Notes: a model not told the origin generated them from the letters alone. Counted from the stretch's first letter, positions 44,591 through 53,324 are shown. The stretch is DNA of 64,000 nt from Halostagnicola larsenii XH-48 (GCF_000517625.1 NZ_CP007057.1:1-64000), one strand, 5' to 3'. Numbers and translations: made by a program.

Positions 44591-45442
44591 TCAGTCCTCG
44601 AAGTGCCGTCCCGCGAGGAGGTCGCTTTTCCCGTATTCCTCGCGCGTCTCGGTTCCGCTTATCTCTGCGACCTCATCGGGGACCGAGACGACCGAGTATC
44701 CGACGTTCCGCCCGATAGCGACGGTATCGACGTCCGGAATGATCATCGTCCGGACGTTCGGATAGTCCTCGTAGACGTCCTCGATTAGCTCTCGACGTTC
44801 CTGTGCAGTGAGTGGATTTTCCTCGCTGAGTTCGGTGTCGCGGATGGCGACGACGACGTCCTTTCCATTATCGGCGGCCGAATCGATGATCGTTCGGTGG
44901 CCATCGTGAAGCGGTTGCCACCGACCGATGAAAATGTGGCTCGGATCGAACTTGAGGTCCAGTTCCGCGTTAATCTTCTCGATGGTCTTTTCTTTCGAGT
45001 GTCTCGCCGTCCGAACTTCGAGTTCGATCTCCTCCGGCTCCTCGAACGGCGCATCAACACCGGTAAAGCCATCGATCTCTCCGCTGTGGGCTTGTTCGTA
45101 CATTCCCTTCACGTCGCGTTCTTCGCACACTTCGACGGGCGCGTTGACGTATACGAACGAGACGTCCTCGAGTTTCTCGGCGATCAGTTCCCGCTGAGAA
45201 CGGTACGGTGTGATGAACGACGCGACGACATCGAACCCCTGTTCGTTCAAGGCCTGTGCAACCCCGGCAGCTCGTCTGAGGTTCTCGGTTCGATCCTCCT
45301 TCGAAAACCCGAGATCGGAATTGAGGGTGTTCCGGAGATAATCGCCGTCCAGATGGACCGTATTCGGGCCGATCAACCCTTCGGCGAGCGTCGTCTTTCC
45401 GGAACACGGCAGTCCGAAGAGCCAGATGGTTTCTCCAGACAT
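44591..45442 (-). CDS. cysC: APS kinase fused to a HIGH-type nucleotidyltransferase
   Basis: 283 aa, two domains. Residues 1-160 are an adenylylsulfate kinase: P-loop GLPCSGKTTLA (10-20), LDGDYLR (31-37), GFSKEDRTENLRRAAG (45-60), SFITPYRSQR (75-84), KGMYEQAHSGEIDGFTG (112-128). Residues 168-275 are a cytidylyltransferase-like (HIGH) domain: GRWQPLHDGH (173-182), NPLTAQERRELIEDVYEDY, and an ISGTETREEYG closing motif. The kinase makes PAPS from APS. The second domain could supply APS, since ATP sulfurylase belongs to the same superfamily; this is inference. The start overlaps the previous stop (TAATG). Confidence 0.88.
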   Translation of the reverse strand: MSGETIWLFGLPCSGKTTLAEGLIGPNTVHLDGDYLRNTLNSDLGFSKEDRTENLRRAAGVAQALNEQGFDVVASFITPYRSQRELIAEKLEDVSFVYVNAPVEVCEERDVKGMYEQAHSGEIDGFTGVDAPFEEPEEIELEVRTARHSKEKTIEKINAELDLKFDPSHIFIGRWQPLHDGHRTIIDSAADNGKDVVVAIRDTELSEENPLTAQERRELIEDVYEDYPNVRTMIIPDVDTVAIGRNVGYSVVSVPDEVAEISGTETREEYGKSDLLAGRHFED

Positions 45443-45711
45443 TAATCGATCCCCTCCGTACGCCGAGTGAATCTATTTGCCTCTCTCCAAATCCTACCTG
45501 CAGTGGTGATTTCGGAGATACACGTCTCGAGCAGTTTCGACGTCGCATTCAGCGTGTTGTTGAATATGGGAATTGTCGTGTCTATCATACTCGTGAGGTT
45601 CACCGCCGTCGATCTCGTCGATCGCCAATCGTCGATGCCAGGGCGCCGATCGACGTGAGTCGCTTCGCCGCTGTCCCTATCCAGTTCTTTTGCCGTTCTG
45701 CTCAGATCCAT
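45442..45711 (-). CDS. Unknown 89-aa protein, coupled inside the sulfation operon
   Basis: MDLSRTAKELDRDSGEATHV ... MIDTTIPIFNNTLNATSKLL ... RFTRRTEGID. Its start lies 10 bp inside the sulfotransferase gene and its stop shares one base with the next start (TAATG), so both ends are translationally coupled. The N-terminal half is charged and probably disordered; the middle (about 40-75) is helix-forming and mildly hydrophobic. No family is recognised. A carrier, anchor or substrate peptide are all possible. Confidence 0.6.
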   Translation of the reverse strand: MDLSRTAKELDRDSGEATHVDRRPGIDDWRSTRSTAVNLTSMIDTTIPIFNNTLNATSKLLETCISEITTAGRIWREANRFTRRTEGID

Positions 45712-47108
45712 TCCCGTTCCTCCGTGTATTCCAGTTCCTCGAGTACCCCGGTATACGTCTCGTCGGCTCGCTCAAGCGCACTCATGACGAGGTCCTCCCT
45801 GTCTCGCCAGCGAGCGCGTCGCGGTTCTTTCGTCGTCATCACCTTATTTGGGCTTTCGACGTTCTCGGAAAGCAGCGCCGACTCACCGAGGTCCGCGAAT
45901 TCGACGATCTCCGTGATCGTGGACTCGGTATCGGTGAGAACGTCCTCGAACCTGACTCGAAGAACGTCCTCGAACGCGTCGCGACCGTCGAGAATATGGC
46001 GATGGGCCTGGGTCCACTGCATCAGACAGATGTCGATGAGGTTTCCTTCGCGAACCCACCCCGGCGGGAGATCGTAGCACCACAGCGAGCCATCGTATCC
46101 GTCGATGTCGAGATCGCCTACATCGTACGTCTGGAACCCCCTGTGCAACTGCCACCCGTCGTAGAGGCCGTTGATCGACGCCGCTGGGTTTCGTGTGAGG
46201 TGGACGACTTTGCTATCGGTCTCGGGAAATAGCTGCTCGCGGATCCACGGCAGTCGGTACGCGTCGCCGCTTGCTTTCAGGATGAGCGTCCGCTCGAAAT
46301 CGTCGACCGTGAGACCGCGCTTGTGCCTGTGCGAGGAGACGAACGGCCGGTCCTCGATAGTTTCGGTTTCGAACGGGCTGTCTGCGTCTCGCTCTGCATA
46401 CTCATCGTACTGCAATGGCGCGATTCCGAACCCCTCGAGTATCTTCTTCAGCGAGACCCCCTCGAGCAACTGTTCGCGTATCCGCTCGTATGGAAGCTCT
46501 CGATTCGGAAATTGCAACGGAAGCCGGACGAGCGTGTTGTCTACACGATGCGCTCGGTCGCCGGAGCGTTCGGTTGCACCGACTTCGGCGAGAAGATCCG
46601 TCAGGAGTTTTTCCCTATCGAACGATTCGAAGTCGGGCGGAACGACATCGGAATCGAACGCCGGGTAACAGATCCCGTTCAGCGTGTACCATCGGTCGTG
46701 TTCGCCATCGAGGCTACAGGTTCGTTCATGGTGTCGAAGGATATCGAAAAGGAGGCTACTCCCCCCTCTCGGAGCCGACGTGATAAACAGCACACTATCG
46801 AAGTCATCAACCCGATACTCCGAGAGAATCGATCGTTTCGCCTCCGAAATCACCTCGTTTTGTATCCGTTCGTAGTTCTGTGTGGCCTGCTCTCGGTGAT
46901 CGATCGGCGGATCTTCGAGACTCACCAGCCACCACCTTCCAGTGAGTCCGCCGAATTTCGCCGTTGTTGAAACCGATAGATCGATTCCATCGAACGTAGT
47001 CGCGCTGTCATAATTTGGTTGTTCGTCAACCAGTACCCCGGCAGCGGCTACCGGTTCCCTGTCGTGGGCTCGAGTGCTGCCAGACGAGATCGACGAGTAG
47101 GTGTACAC
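45702..47108 (-). CDS. PAPS-dependent sulfotransferase
   Basis: 468 aa. The 5-prime phosphosulfate-binding loop is LFITSAPRGGSSLLFDILRH (107-126; family P-R-S-G-[ST]-[ST]) and the 3-prime phosphate-binding segment is VVHLTRNPAASINGLYDGWQ (301-320). A C-terminal GEEREWI-like tail completes the Sulfotransfer fold. It transfers sulfate from PAPS to a hydroxyl or amino group of an unknown acceptor. Residues 1-100 are not conserved in the fold; a GTG at 47108 is the reported start and later GTGs are possible. First gene of the operon; AT-rich promoter region upstream. Confidence 0.85.
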   Translation of the reverse strand: MYTYSSISSGSTRAHDREPVAAAGVLVDEQPNYDSATTFDGIDLSVSTTAKFGGLTGRWWLVSLEDPPIDHREQATQNYERIQNEVISEAKRSILSEYRVDDFDSVLFITSAPRGGSSLLFDILRHHERTCSLDGEHDRWYTLNGICYPAFDSDVVPPDFESFDREKLLTDLLAEVGATERSGDRAHRVDNTLVRLPLQFPNRELPYERIREQLLEGVSLKKILEGFGIAPLQYDEYAERDADSPFETETIEDRPFVSSHRHKRGLTVDDFERTLILKASGDAYRLPWIREQLFPETDSKVVHLTRNPAASINGLYDGWQLHRGFQTYDVGDLDIDGYDGSLWCYDLPPGWVREGNLIDICLMQWTQAHRHILDGRDAFEDVLRVRFEDVLTDTESTITEIVEFADLGESALLSENVESPNKVMTTKEPRRARWRDREDLVMSALERADETYTGVLEELEYTEEREWI

Positions 47109-47270
47109 TTACCTCGGATCGATAAATGAACGGTGCCTTCATGTGCGGGGAACACTGATTCCAACGAAGTAGCGAATTATCGCTTGGATCACTGTAACGA
47201 TGATGAGGATCGCTAAAGACTAAGTAATAACAATATTCTGATATAATAGACCTTATTATTAGTGAAAGGG

Positions 47271-47468
47271 TTAGTCAAAATTCGGGTCAAATATATCCTC
47301 TATTGAGCAGTCGAAATACCTTGCAAGTTTGAATGCTAACTTCAGTGAAGGGTCATACTTTGATTTTTCTATTGCATAGATTGTCTGACGGCTTACATCA
47401 ACCGCATTTGCGAGTTCTTGCTGCGTTATTTCTTCCTCCGCACGTTTAACGCGAAGATTATTATCCAT
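47271..47468 (-). CDS. XRE-family small HTH regulator
   Basis: 65 aa: NLRVKRAEEEITQQELANAV, then DVSRQTIYAIEKSKYDPSLK and LAFKLARYFDCSIEDIF. This is the compact Cro/CI-type repressor (YozG-like) typically encoded with small multi-helix membrane proteins. It lies 7 bp after the membrane gene upstream and is the last gene of a three-gene AT-rich operon. Confidence 0.92.
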   Translation of the reverse strand: MDNNLRVKRAEEEITQQELANAVDVSRQTIYAIEKSKYDPSLKLAFKLARYFDCSIEDIFDPNFD

Positions 47469-47475
47469 ATTTCAC

Positions 47476-47874
47476 CTACAGGCGCTGATAGACCTCAGTT
47501 CCACCTAATACCACAAATATCGTCCCTACAGCAGCTAATGCGAGATAATCTACCTCTGCTGGTGTAACGTCATTTGTCACTGCATGTCCAACATACATTG
47601 CAAGTATCGAGATGAGGAGTACAACTCCGGTGACAGCTAATGCAAGGTCAATATTCTGAACATCACGTTCATCAACCACACCAGATTCGCCATACCGTGA
47701 CTGTACAATATAGCCGAAATTGGCAAAGAGTAAGATTACAGCAGGTGTTACAGCCAAATCTGCAATTGTTGGATTTGCAAATGGTTCTCCAAGTAGTAGG
47801 CCAGCAATCGGATAGAGGAGTGCTGTAACTAGAAACAAAAGCAGATTATATTTTCTTGGCATCAGGGCTACCAT
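47476..47874 (-). CDS. Four-helix membrane protein (DUF2178-like)
   Basis: 132 aa. Four hydrophobic helices (about 8-30, 40-58, 77-98, 110-126) with an ERD motif in the loop after helix 2 (VVDERDVQNIDLAL), as in DUF2178-type proteins encoded with XRE regulators. Overlaps the preceding gene by 1 bp. Role unknown; such pairs are widespread on archaeal replicons. Confidence 0.8.
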   Translation of the reverse strand: MVALMPRKYNLLLFLVTALLYPIAGLLLGEPFANPTIADLAVTPAVILLFANFGYIVQSRYGESGVVDERDVQNIDLALAVTGVVLLISILAMYVGHAVTNDVTPAEVDYLALAAVGTIFVVLGGTEVYQRL

Positions 47875-48110
47875 TATTCATCACCACCCTTTGATGTGAA
47901 TTCTTCAGTAATGATATATGGCAGATTAACGCTCCAACTGATGAGTGCACAGACGATCATCGTTACCACTGCCCCAATGAAGAGCCAGAAAGAATTACCA
48001 TCCATAATAAATTCTGGGGCAACAAATCCCGCAGCGATAATTACGCCACTAATTGCTGCTACTATCATCACGAAAAGAGCGCCGTATGCTTTTCGAGGGT
48101 TCTCAACCAT
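47874..48110 (-). CDS. Two-helix membrane protein, first gene of XRE operon
   Basis: 78 aa: YGALFVMIVAAISGVIIAAG and SFWLFIGAVVTMIVCALISW are the two helices. Its stop and the next start overlap by one base. Low GC compared with neighbouring sulfation genes, suggesting recent arrival of the whole triad. Not otherwise recognised. Confidence 0.75.
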   Translation of the reverse strand: MVENPRKAYGALFVMIVAAISGVIIAAGFVAPEFIMDGNSFWLFIGAVVTMIVCALISWSVNLPYIITEEFTSKGGDE

Positions 48111-48425
48111 ACAGTACTATTTTGGCTGCTTACCTATAAATGTTAAGTCTTCTTTGCAATATGGGTGGTTACCTTAACACGTCCCACAAGGACGCTGACA
48201 CAATCAGTAGTTAGTAGCATGCTCCTGCATTCGAATCTTACTGACTGTCTGGTCTTAGTACAGAACCGTTAGTGACCAATGCGAATATGAGGCGAACAGA
48301 AAATTCAGTCCGAATGGCACGAGATCAGCGCCGTGTGAATCGTTCTATGACGCCCTGAAGTAGTCTTCAACTCCAGTTAATTCACATTTCACCGTCGAAG
48401 AGATACGCGAGTTGCACCGACAGTG
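48111..48425. other. Intergenic stretch before the transposase relic
   Basis: About 315 bp. The first 60 bp are AT-rich and likely promote the XRE operon on the minus strand. The last 60 bp (EEIRELHRQW-like codons near 48392-48425) may be the extreme N-terminus of the following dead transposase. Nothing else is seen. Confidence 0.45.
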
Positions 48426-49557
48426 GTGAGAGACCTAATCGCAGAGGCCCGACGTGAGGGCGAACTCATCGGCAAGATGACGGTCGCTATCGACGAGACG
48501 AAGGGCCACCCGTGGACGGGGGAGATCGAGCGCGACTAGGACGGCAACAACATCGAATCGTGGCGTCTCGGCTACGCGAACGACAACGATACGCGGACGC
48601 AGTATTACTACAAGTGGGCGGCGATTCAGGTCGTTGGTTTCGACATCCCCATCGTCCTTGATGCGCTCCCGGTGAAACGCGGCATGACGAAAGGCGAGAT
48701 CGTGGACGAACTACTCTCGTCCGCGACCGATCTCCTCGATGACGTTGAACTTGTGTTGATGGACGGCGGCTTCGATTCCGAGGCCGCGAAAAACAGCGCA
48801 GAATCCAACGACCCTCTGTACGTCAACCGGAAGAGCCGGGACAAGGACGATAAGCGGCGAATGCGAAAGATGTGGTCAGACTATGACGAGGAACTCGAAG
48901 CCGTCCGAATCGTCGAGCAGGAAGATTACGCCGGGATGCCGAACCGGAAGATCGTCTACGTCCCGAAGATGATCACCAACGACGAAGACGAAGAAGGGGA
49001 CGAAGACGATGGGATGCGACAAGGCCTGATCGAGGACTTCACAGAGACCGTTGAACCCGATGATGACAGCGAAGACTTCCCCGACAAATCGCCGTTCGAC
49101 TCGCTCATCGAAGAGATGCGGGCGGAAGAGCAGGACAAGAAGGAAGTCCAAGACGAAGATGACGAGTTCTATCCGTCGGAGATGTACGTTGCGTTCGAAA
49201 CGAACCACCCGCGGGCAGCTAAGCGTCCGGGTCGTGGTGAGGATGATTACTCAGAACGCGAGCAACAGCAGGCAGCGGCCCGGATCGTCCGTAAGTATGG
49301 TTTTCGATGGGGGATAGAGAACGGATTCAAGAAGCGTGGTCACTTCCTTCCTTGAACCGCGAGTCCGAACCACGTCCTGCGATTCTTCGGATTCATTTTT
49401 GCGGCGACTCTCTACAACGCCTGGCGACCCTTTGGACATCCTCGTTCAGCTCTCCATTGAGGACAATCCGACGTATACGCCACTCGTCACAGCGTCCCGA
49501 TTCATGGCGGTGATGGAAGGACAGTTCGGCCTATCGAAACCGCCGCCGAAGGCTTGA
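48426..49557 (+). pseudogene. DDE transposase, stop- and frameshift-disrupted
   Basis: Frame from 48426 reads VRDLIAEARREGELIGKMTV and AIDETKGHPWTG, then TAG at 48537-48539, then YYYKWAAIQVVGFDIPIVLD and VELVLMDGGFDSEAAK (second catalytic Asp), through QAAARIVRKYGFRWGIENGF (third catalytic Glu). Near 49350 the frame shifts twice, giving NHVLRFFGFIFAATLYNAWR and finally SIEDNPTYTPLVTASRFMAV. Overall pattern is an IS4-superfamily haloarchaeal transposase. Non-functional. Confidence 0.85.
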
Positions 49558-49942
49558 TTCCTCCTGCGTTAGATCTTTCCTCAGCGTCTGCTGTATCCTG
49601 AACGCTGTTTCGTAGCCGATTCTTCTCTGTTTGATGGTAGTACTCGATCACTGGTAGGTGTGAGTTTTCTGTTTCTGAATTCCAACCGACGAAATAATCG
49701 ACTGAACAACCGACATCTACCCTACTTCATTGGAATCACGGAACAACGGGATTTAGCAGTTCACAGGCTCTCGAGGTGGATTCTTGAATCCCTTCCTCGC
49801 CAATTTGATGTGATGACCGCTGCCTGAAACCAGCCTCAGCCTTCGTCCTCTGTGATTTGAGTAGAGAACACGACGGATAACGCGGGACTCGCCGAGTTCA
49901 TTAAGAAGGAGTGACCCGTATGCGGACTACGGGGATAATAGG
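49558..49942. other. Intergenic stretch, nothing recognised
   Basis: About 385 bp after the transposase relic. No frame shows family features. It may include the right end of the insertion sequence. Confidence 0.4.
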
Positions 49943-50305
49943 ATGTCAAAGCCAAAGGATGTCGATTCATACATTGCCAATGCAGACAAAGAAGCCCGTC
50001 CGACGCTCGAAGAACTCCGCGAAATAATCAACTCGACTGTTCCAGAAGCGGAGGAAGGTATAAAATACGACGTGCCGTTCTATGTGTTTAACGGCACTCA
50101 CGTTGGGTTTACCGCGTTTAAGAACCACGCTACCTTTGGAATCGGTGCAGACGCGCTTCGGAGTGAAGACCGCGAAATGCTCGAAGAAAAAGGGTACAAA
50201 ACAGGAAAAGAGACCATACAAATCCAGTACGACCAGGCGGTGCCGACCACAGAGATAACGCAGCTTCTGGAACCGAAAGTAGAAGAAGCCAGAAAAGCGC
50301 AGTAA
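49943..50305 (+). CDS. DUF1801 (YdhG-like) protein
   Basis: 120 aa: VDSYIANADKEARPTLEELR, EAEEGIKYDVPFYVFNGTHV, FTAFKNHATFGIGADALRSE and YKTGKETIQIQYDQAVPTTE match the small DUF1801/YdhG alpha-beta fold, described in bacteria as iron- or frataxin-like or of unknown function. Complete length. Single gene between mobile debris. Confidence 0.88.
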   Translation: MSKPKDVDSYIANADKEARPTLEELREIINSTVPEAEEGIKYDVPFYVFNGTHVGFTAFKNHATFGIGADALRSEDREMLEEKGYKTGKETIQIQYDQAVPTTEITQLLEPKVEEARKAQ

Positions 50306-50795
50306 GAGGCGTCGGCGTTCGAAGACCAGGGTATTCGCAACTCGTCACGTTGGCGGACGGAGTAATACTCTGATCCGAATACGGATCAGTGATCCATGGT
50401 GGATAGGTTCACCGTTTTACAAGCGTAGCAGAAAGCCTAGAGGGCGATCCACTCGGAGTCACGTCCTTCCGTGGTCGCTCGCGACCCTCAACAGTGGTGC
50501 AGACGTAGAACTTGATCTGACCTTGCTCGTCGACGAACGTACCAAGGACGTGACAACACAACCGATCAGTTATATCCTCTTCTGAGCAGATGTTGGGGCC
50601 GTCAACGGCGATACCGGAGACACACAAACCTATTGGATCGTAGGTTGTGGGTGTCCCCAAGGGGACATTCGCTAAAAATTACAACGCCCCGACCGCTTCC
50701 GCACGCAGATCTCGAGTTGATCCACTCGAAACATAGCCCGTCCATCGTTTCTGAATATCAACTAATATATATGACTTGGAAAGACTATTGCCAAT
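50306..50795. other. Intergenic stretch with a doubtful 83-codon frame
   Basis: A minus-strand frame at 50409-50660 (MGTPTTYDPIGLCVSGIAVD ... CCHVLGTFVDEQGQIKFYVC) has four cysteines and plausible strands but no recognised family and a disordered-looking tail. I leave it uncalled. The last 60 bp are very AT-rich and probably hold the promoter of the next gene. Confidence 0.35.
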
Positions 50796-51575
50796 ATGGG
50801 AATTCTTGAAGATAAAAATATAATCCAGAACCCCAATCCGTACGTTCTGTTGGTCATTCTGTCAATATTTATGCTATTCACATATACTGTTGCAGATTGG
50901 TTGTTTGAATCCCAAAGTGTTGTGATAGATTTTGTGAATATGATCACAACTGCCTTACTTTCGCTATTACTAGTCATTGTTTATATTCACTTGGGAAAAA
51001 TCCAATCTGATCAAGCGGAGGAAATGGCTGTTCAATCAGATTTACAGGTGAAACTGGCGAACATGCAACAAGACCAATCTGAGCTAATGGAAAAGCAAAT
51101 TCAGATTGCTAATGCACCGCACGTACTTGTTGAGGGATCTGCAGTCAGGGACATTTCACTACAAGTTGAACTTTCAAACCCCGGAAATGGTATTGCTAAT
51201 AATCTTCGAGTTAAACCATATGTGATTACTGATCTTGAACCGTTCACCATTAAGTCAAGAGAGAGCGCATTAAGAAGAAGTCCTACTGCAGATACCTCGG
51301 GAATGGGGAATTATCTAGAGCCGACTACAGACCGAGTACCTTTCTACAGAAACGTGTCTATTGGGATGGAGTACAAAAAATGGGAGACATGGGGTTGGAG
51401 AAATGTTGCGGAAAATCTACTGGATTACGGATATTCCGAATTCAAAATAGGGTTCGAACTACATTATGACTCTGTGACTGATGGGTTGAACGTCAATAAA
51501 GGACCCATCGATATTGGACCATTCAGAATACTTATATTCAGGATTGATGGCACACTACATACACGCTGGGCATAG
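50796..51575 (+). CDS. Orphan membrane protein with coiled coil and beta-rich domain
   Basis: 259 aa. Two helices (about 17-36 and 45-67), then a heptad-like helix (KIQSDQAEEMAVQSDLQVKL, ANMQQDQSELMEKQIQ) and a C-terminal beta-rich domain (HVLVEGSAVRDISLQVELSN ... FKIGFELHYDSV). Layout fits a membrane-anchored sensor or an envelope protein. AT content is clearly higher than in flanking halophilic genes, a mark of transfer. No family recognised. Confidence 0.7.
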   Translation: MGILEDKNIIQNPNPYVLLVILSIFMLFTYTVADWLFESQSVVIDFVNMITTALLSLLLVIVYIHLGKIQSDQAEEMAVQSDLQVKLANMQQDQSELMEKQIQIANAPHVLVEGSAVRDISLQVELSNPGNGIANNLRVKPYVITDLEPFTIKSRESALRRSPTADTSGMGNYLEPTTDRVPFYRNVSIGMEYKKWETWGWRNVAENLLDYGYSEFKIGFELHYDSVTDGLNVNKGPIDIGPFRILIFRIDGTLHTRWA

Positions 51576-51763
51576 ACTTAGCTTAAGTGTGTACATATTC
51601 ATAGCTAACCGTTGATCTCGATCCCGACGACTGCGGCCTCGAGGCGAGCCCGGCGTTCGTTCAGCACATGGCAGAGCTGCGAACCTGATGGCCGGCTTAT
51701 CAAAGATGGGATTAAGACGAATTTGGCAATCACAGATATATTCTATGCATGAAAGGCATAGGT

Positions 51764-52321
51764 ATGGAGGATAGTGACGCTCCGGGCAATTCAACATCAG
51801 TCGGTTTACAGCAACTTGCTAAGTTAGCGGATAATAGCAACGAACAATCGATCGAGTTTTGGGATTCAACACTTGAAAATTCAAGGTTATCTTTCCAAAA
51901 TAGCATTGAATCTGTACGATCAACTCGAAAGAGATGTGTCGAATTAATAAAATTAGATGTACTATTAGCGTCATTTTATGTTGCACTATTCCAGTTAGGA
52001 ATGCCCGGTACTCTTGAAACGTATGAGCGTTTATTCCTTGTAACTCCATTTATAACTCTCATAGTATCCTTAATTTTCTTCATTCATGGAATTATAATAC
52101 TGAGCCAACATACTATAGGTATTAGTAGCGGAAACATCCATGAAGCATTATTGAAGGAATACGATCACTCTGAACATTGTGAAAAATTAGCTATTTTCTA
52201 TGCTATATGGGCCGATAAAAATATTGAATTAGTTAGGAGCTCAACACGATATATCCTATTCGGTATAGGTTGTATTTTCGCTTCGATTGGTAATGTCGGC
52301 TCCATGTTTCTATTTTACTAA
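51764..52321 (+). CDS. Orphan membrane protein (S-2TM/SLATT-like layout)
   Basis: About 185 aa (ATG 51764; another at 51749). An N-terminal soluble helical part (LQQLAKLADNSNEQSIEFWD, RLSFQNSIESVRSTRKRCVE) precedes helices at about 65-85, 93-115 and 165-183. The plan of a charged helix followed by paired membrane helices is seen in S-2TM and SLATT effectors of antiphage systems, but sequence motifs do not prove membership. AT-rich like its neighbour. Confidence 0.65.
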   Translation: MEDSDAPGNSTSVGLQQLAKLADNSNEQSIEFWDSTLENSRLSFQNSIESVRSTRKRCVELIKLDVLLASFYVALFQLGMPGTLETYERLFLVTPFITLIVSLIFFIHGIIILSQHTIGISSGNIHEALLKEYDHSEHCEKLAIFYAIWADKNIELVRSSTRYILFGIGCIFASIGNVGSMFLFY

Positions 52322-52556
52322 CATTTGCGTCTCTCCATGGGGTTGCACGTCGGCAAATCCGGTTTCCCGAATATGCACACGAGATTGAGAACACTGTGTG
52401 CATAACTGGAACCTGCTGTAGAGATCCCTATAGTGTTAGTACATCCAATCTTTCACATAGAATGCTGGTGAGATCATCACAAGACAGTACGAGATATAGA
52501 GTCTGTGTTCACCAACAGGGTAATTGCCTCCTGAGTACGTACCTCAAACAGAGATC
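52322..52556. other. Intergenic stretch
   Basis: About 235 bp between the orphan membrane protein and the repressor; no feature recognised. Confidence 0.35.
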
Positions 52557-52853
52557 TTATTCGGAATCTTCGGCAGACTCGAGTTCACCCGCATCAAGTT
52601 CCTCATCAAGAAATGCCGCTCCTTCTTTCGTAATCCTGTAAAGCCCCTGAGCGACACGCTCAACGAGCCCATAGTTGGCCATTTTCGAGAGGCGGTTGCT
52701 TGCGTAGTTGGCGACGGTTACATCCAGTTGCTCGAGCGCACTGGGAGTCATATTCCCCTCGTCCCGCATGGTCTCGAGTATTTTTTCGTCGACTGGACGC
52801 ATCCACTCAGCTCGCTGTCTGACCACGCTCCTTGGTGGCACTGTGGAACTCAT
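52557..52853 (-). CDS. PhiH1-type winged-helix repressor
   Basis: 98 aa: RQRAEWMRPVDEKILETMRD, GNMTPSALEQLDVTVANYAS and NRLSKMANYGLVERVAQGLY form the winged helix found in halovirus PhiH1 repressor-like proteins, with an acidic tail. It is divergent from a provirus-like gene set, with a 17-bp palindrome between them. It likely represses that set. Confidence 0.88.
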   Translation of the reverse strand: MSSTVPPRSVVRQRAEWMRPVDEKILETMRDEGNMTPSALEQLDVTVANYASNRLSKMANYGLVERVAQGLYRITKEGAAFLDEELDAGELESAEDSE

Positions 52854-52919
52854 AGTAGTATCGATGAGTGGTCATAGAGGACATATTCATATAAAAATAC
52901 AACCATTGTCTACACTTTC

Positions 52920-52936
52920 ACTGTGAATTTCACAGT
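52920..52936. promoter_or_regulatory. Palindromic operator between repressor and provirus-like genes
   Basis: ACTGTGAA-t-TTCACAGT, perfect 8-bp arms and 1-bp spacer. It is placed between the PhiH1-type repressor (minus) and the plus-strand genes, next to AT-rich promoter-like DNA for both. Confidence 0.65.
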
Positions 52937-52971
52937 AAATTATTAGTAGACCACGTGATAACAGGAGTAAT

Positions 52972-53050
52972 GACCTGCCCTTTCGGGCCGGAAAGGTCCG
53001 ACGTGATACCAGCACGTCGGGGCGGGTCTTCCCTCTACGGGAATTGAACG
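52972..53050 (+). promoter_or_regulatory. Structured leader (three consecutive stem-loops)
   Basis: GACCT...AGGTC enclosing GCCC-tttc-GGGC; then CCGACGTG-ataccag-CACGTCGG (52998-53020); then GGGTC TTCCC-tctac-GGGAA ... GACCC. The three fill the space directly before the ATG at 53055. It could be a 5-prime RNA regulator of the coupled genes. It does not fold as a tRNA. Confidence 0.55.
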
Positions 53051-53054
53051 ACCC

Positions 53055-53324
53055 ATGCGAGAAGATAGCCTCCGAGCCCATAACTGTAGGGCTCACGAGT
53101 CAGGCGTATCGGCTGCTCACCACAATCAGCGCGACACCCCAGACGAGCCGCAGAAAACGCACCTGCGTCACACCGCAGGTGCACGGACGAGAGATCTTAC
53201 ACCCCCTACTCGCCCGTTTACACAGTTTTTCGCAGAGAGACCTAAAGCCCGCGCTACCGACCACGACGAGTTCATCGTCGCCAGCGAGGATGCGGTCATC
53301 CTCGAGCCGACGGGTGACCGCTGA
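53055..53324 (+). CDS. Provirus-like hypothetical 1
   Basis: 89 aa, MREDSLRAHNCRAHESGVSA ... TQFFAERPKARATDHDEFIV. Polar and basic N-terminal half; short predicted strand-helix end. Its stop and the next start share one base (TGATG), which supports it as a gene. Not recognised. Confidence 0.55.
   Translation: MREDSLRAHNCRAHESGVSAAHHNQRDTPDEPQKTHLRHTAGARTRDLTPPTRPFTQFFAERPKARATDHDEFIVASEDAVILEPTGDR

Noticed and set aside
52972-53050. tRNA gene or attachment site made of a tRNA 3-prime end
   Set aside because: A minus-strand GTTCAATTC resembles a T-loop, but the flanking bases do not pair as a T-stem and no anticodon arm or acceptor stem is present.
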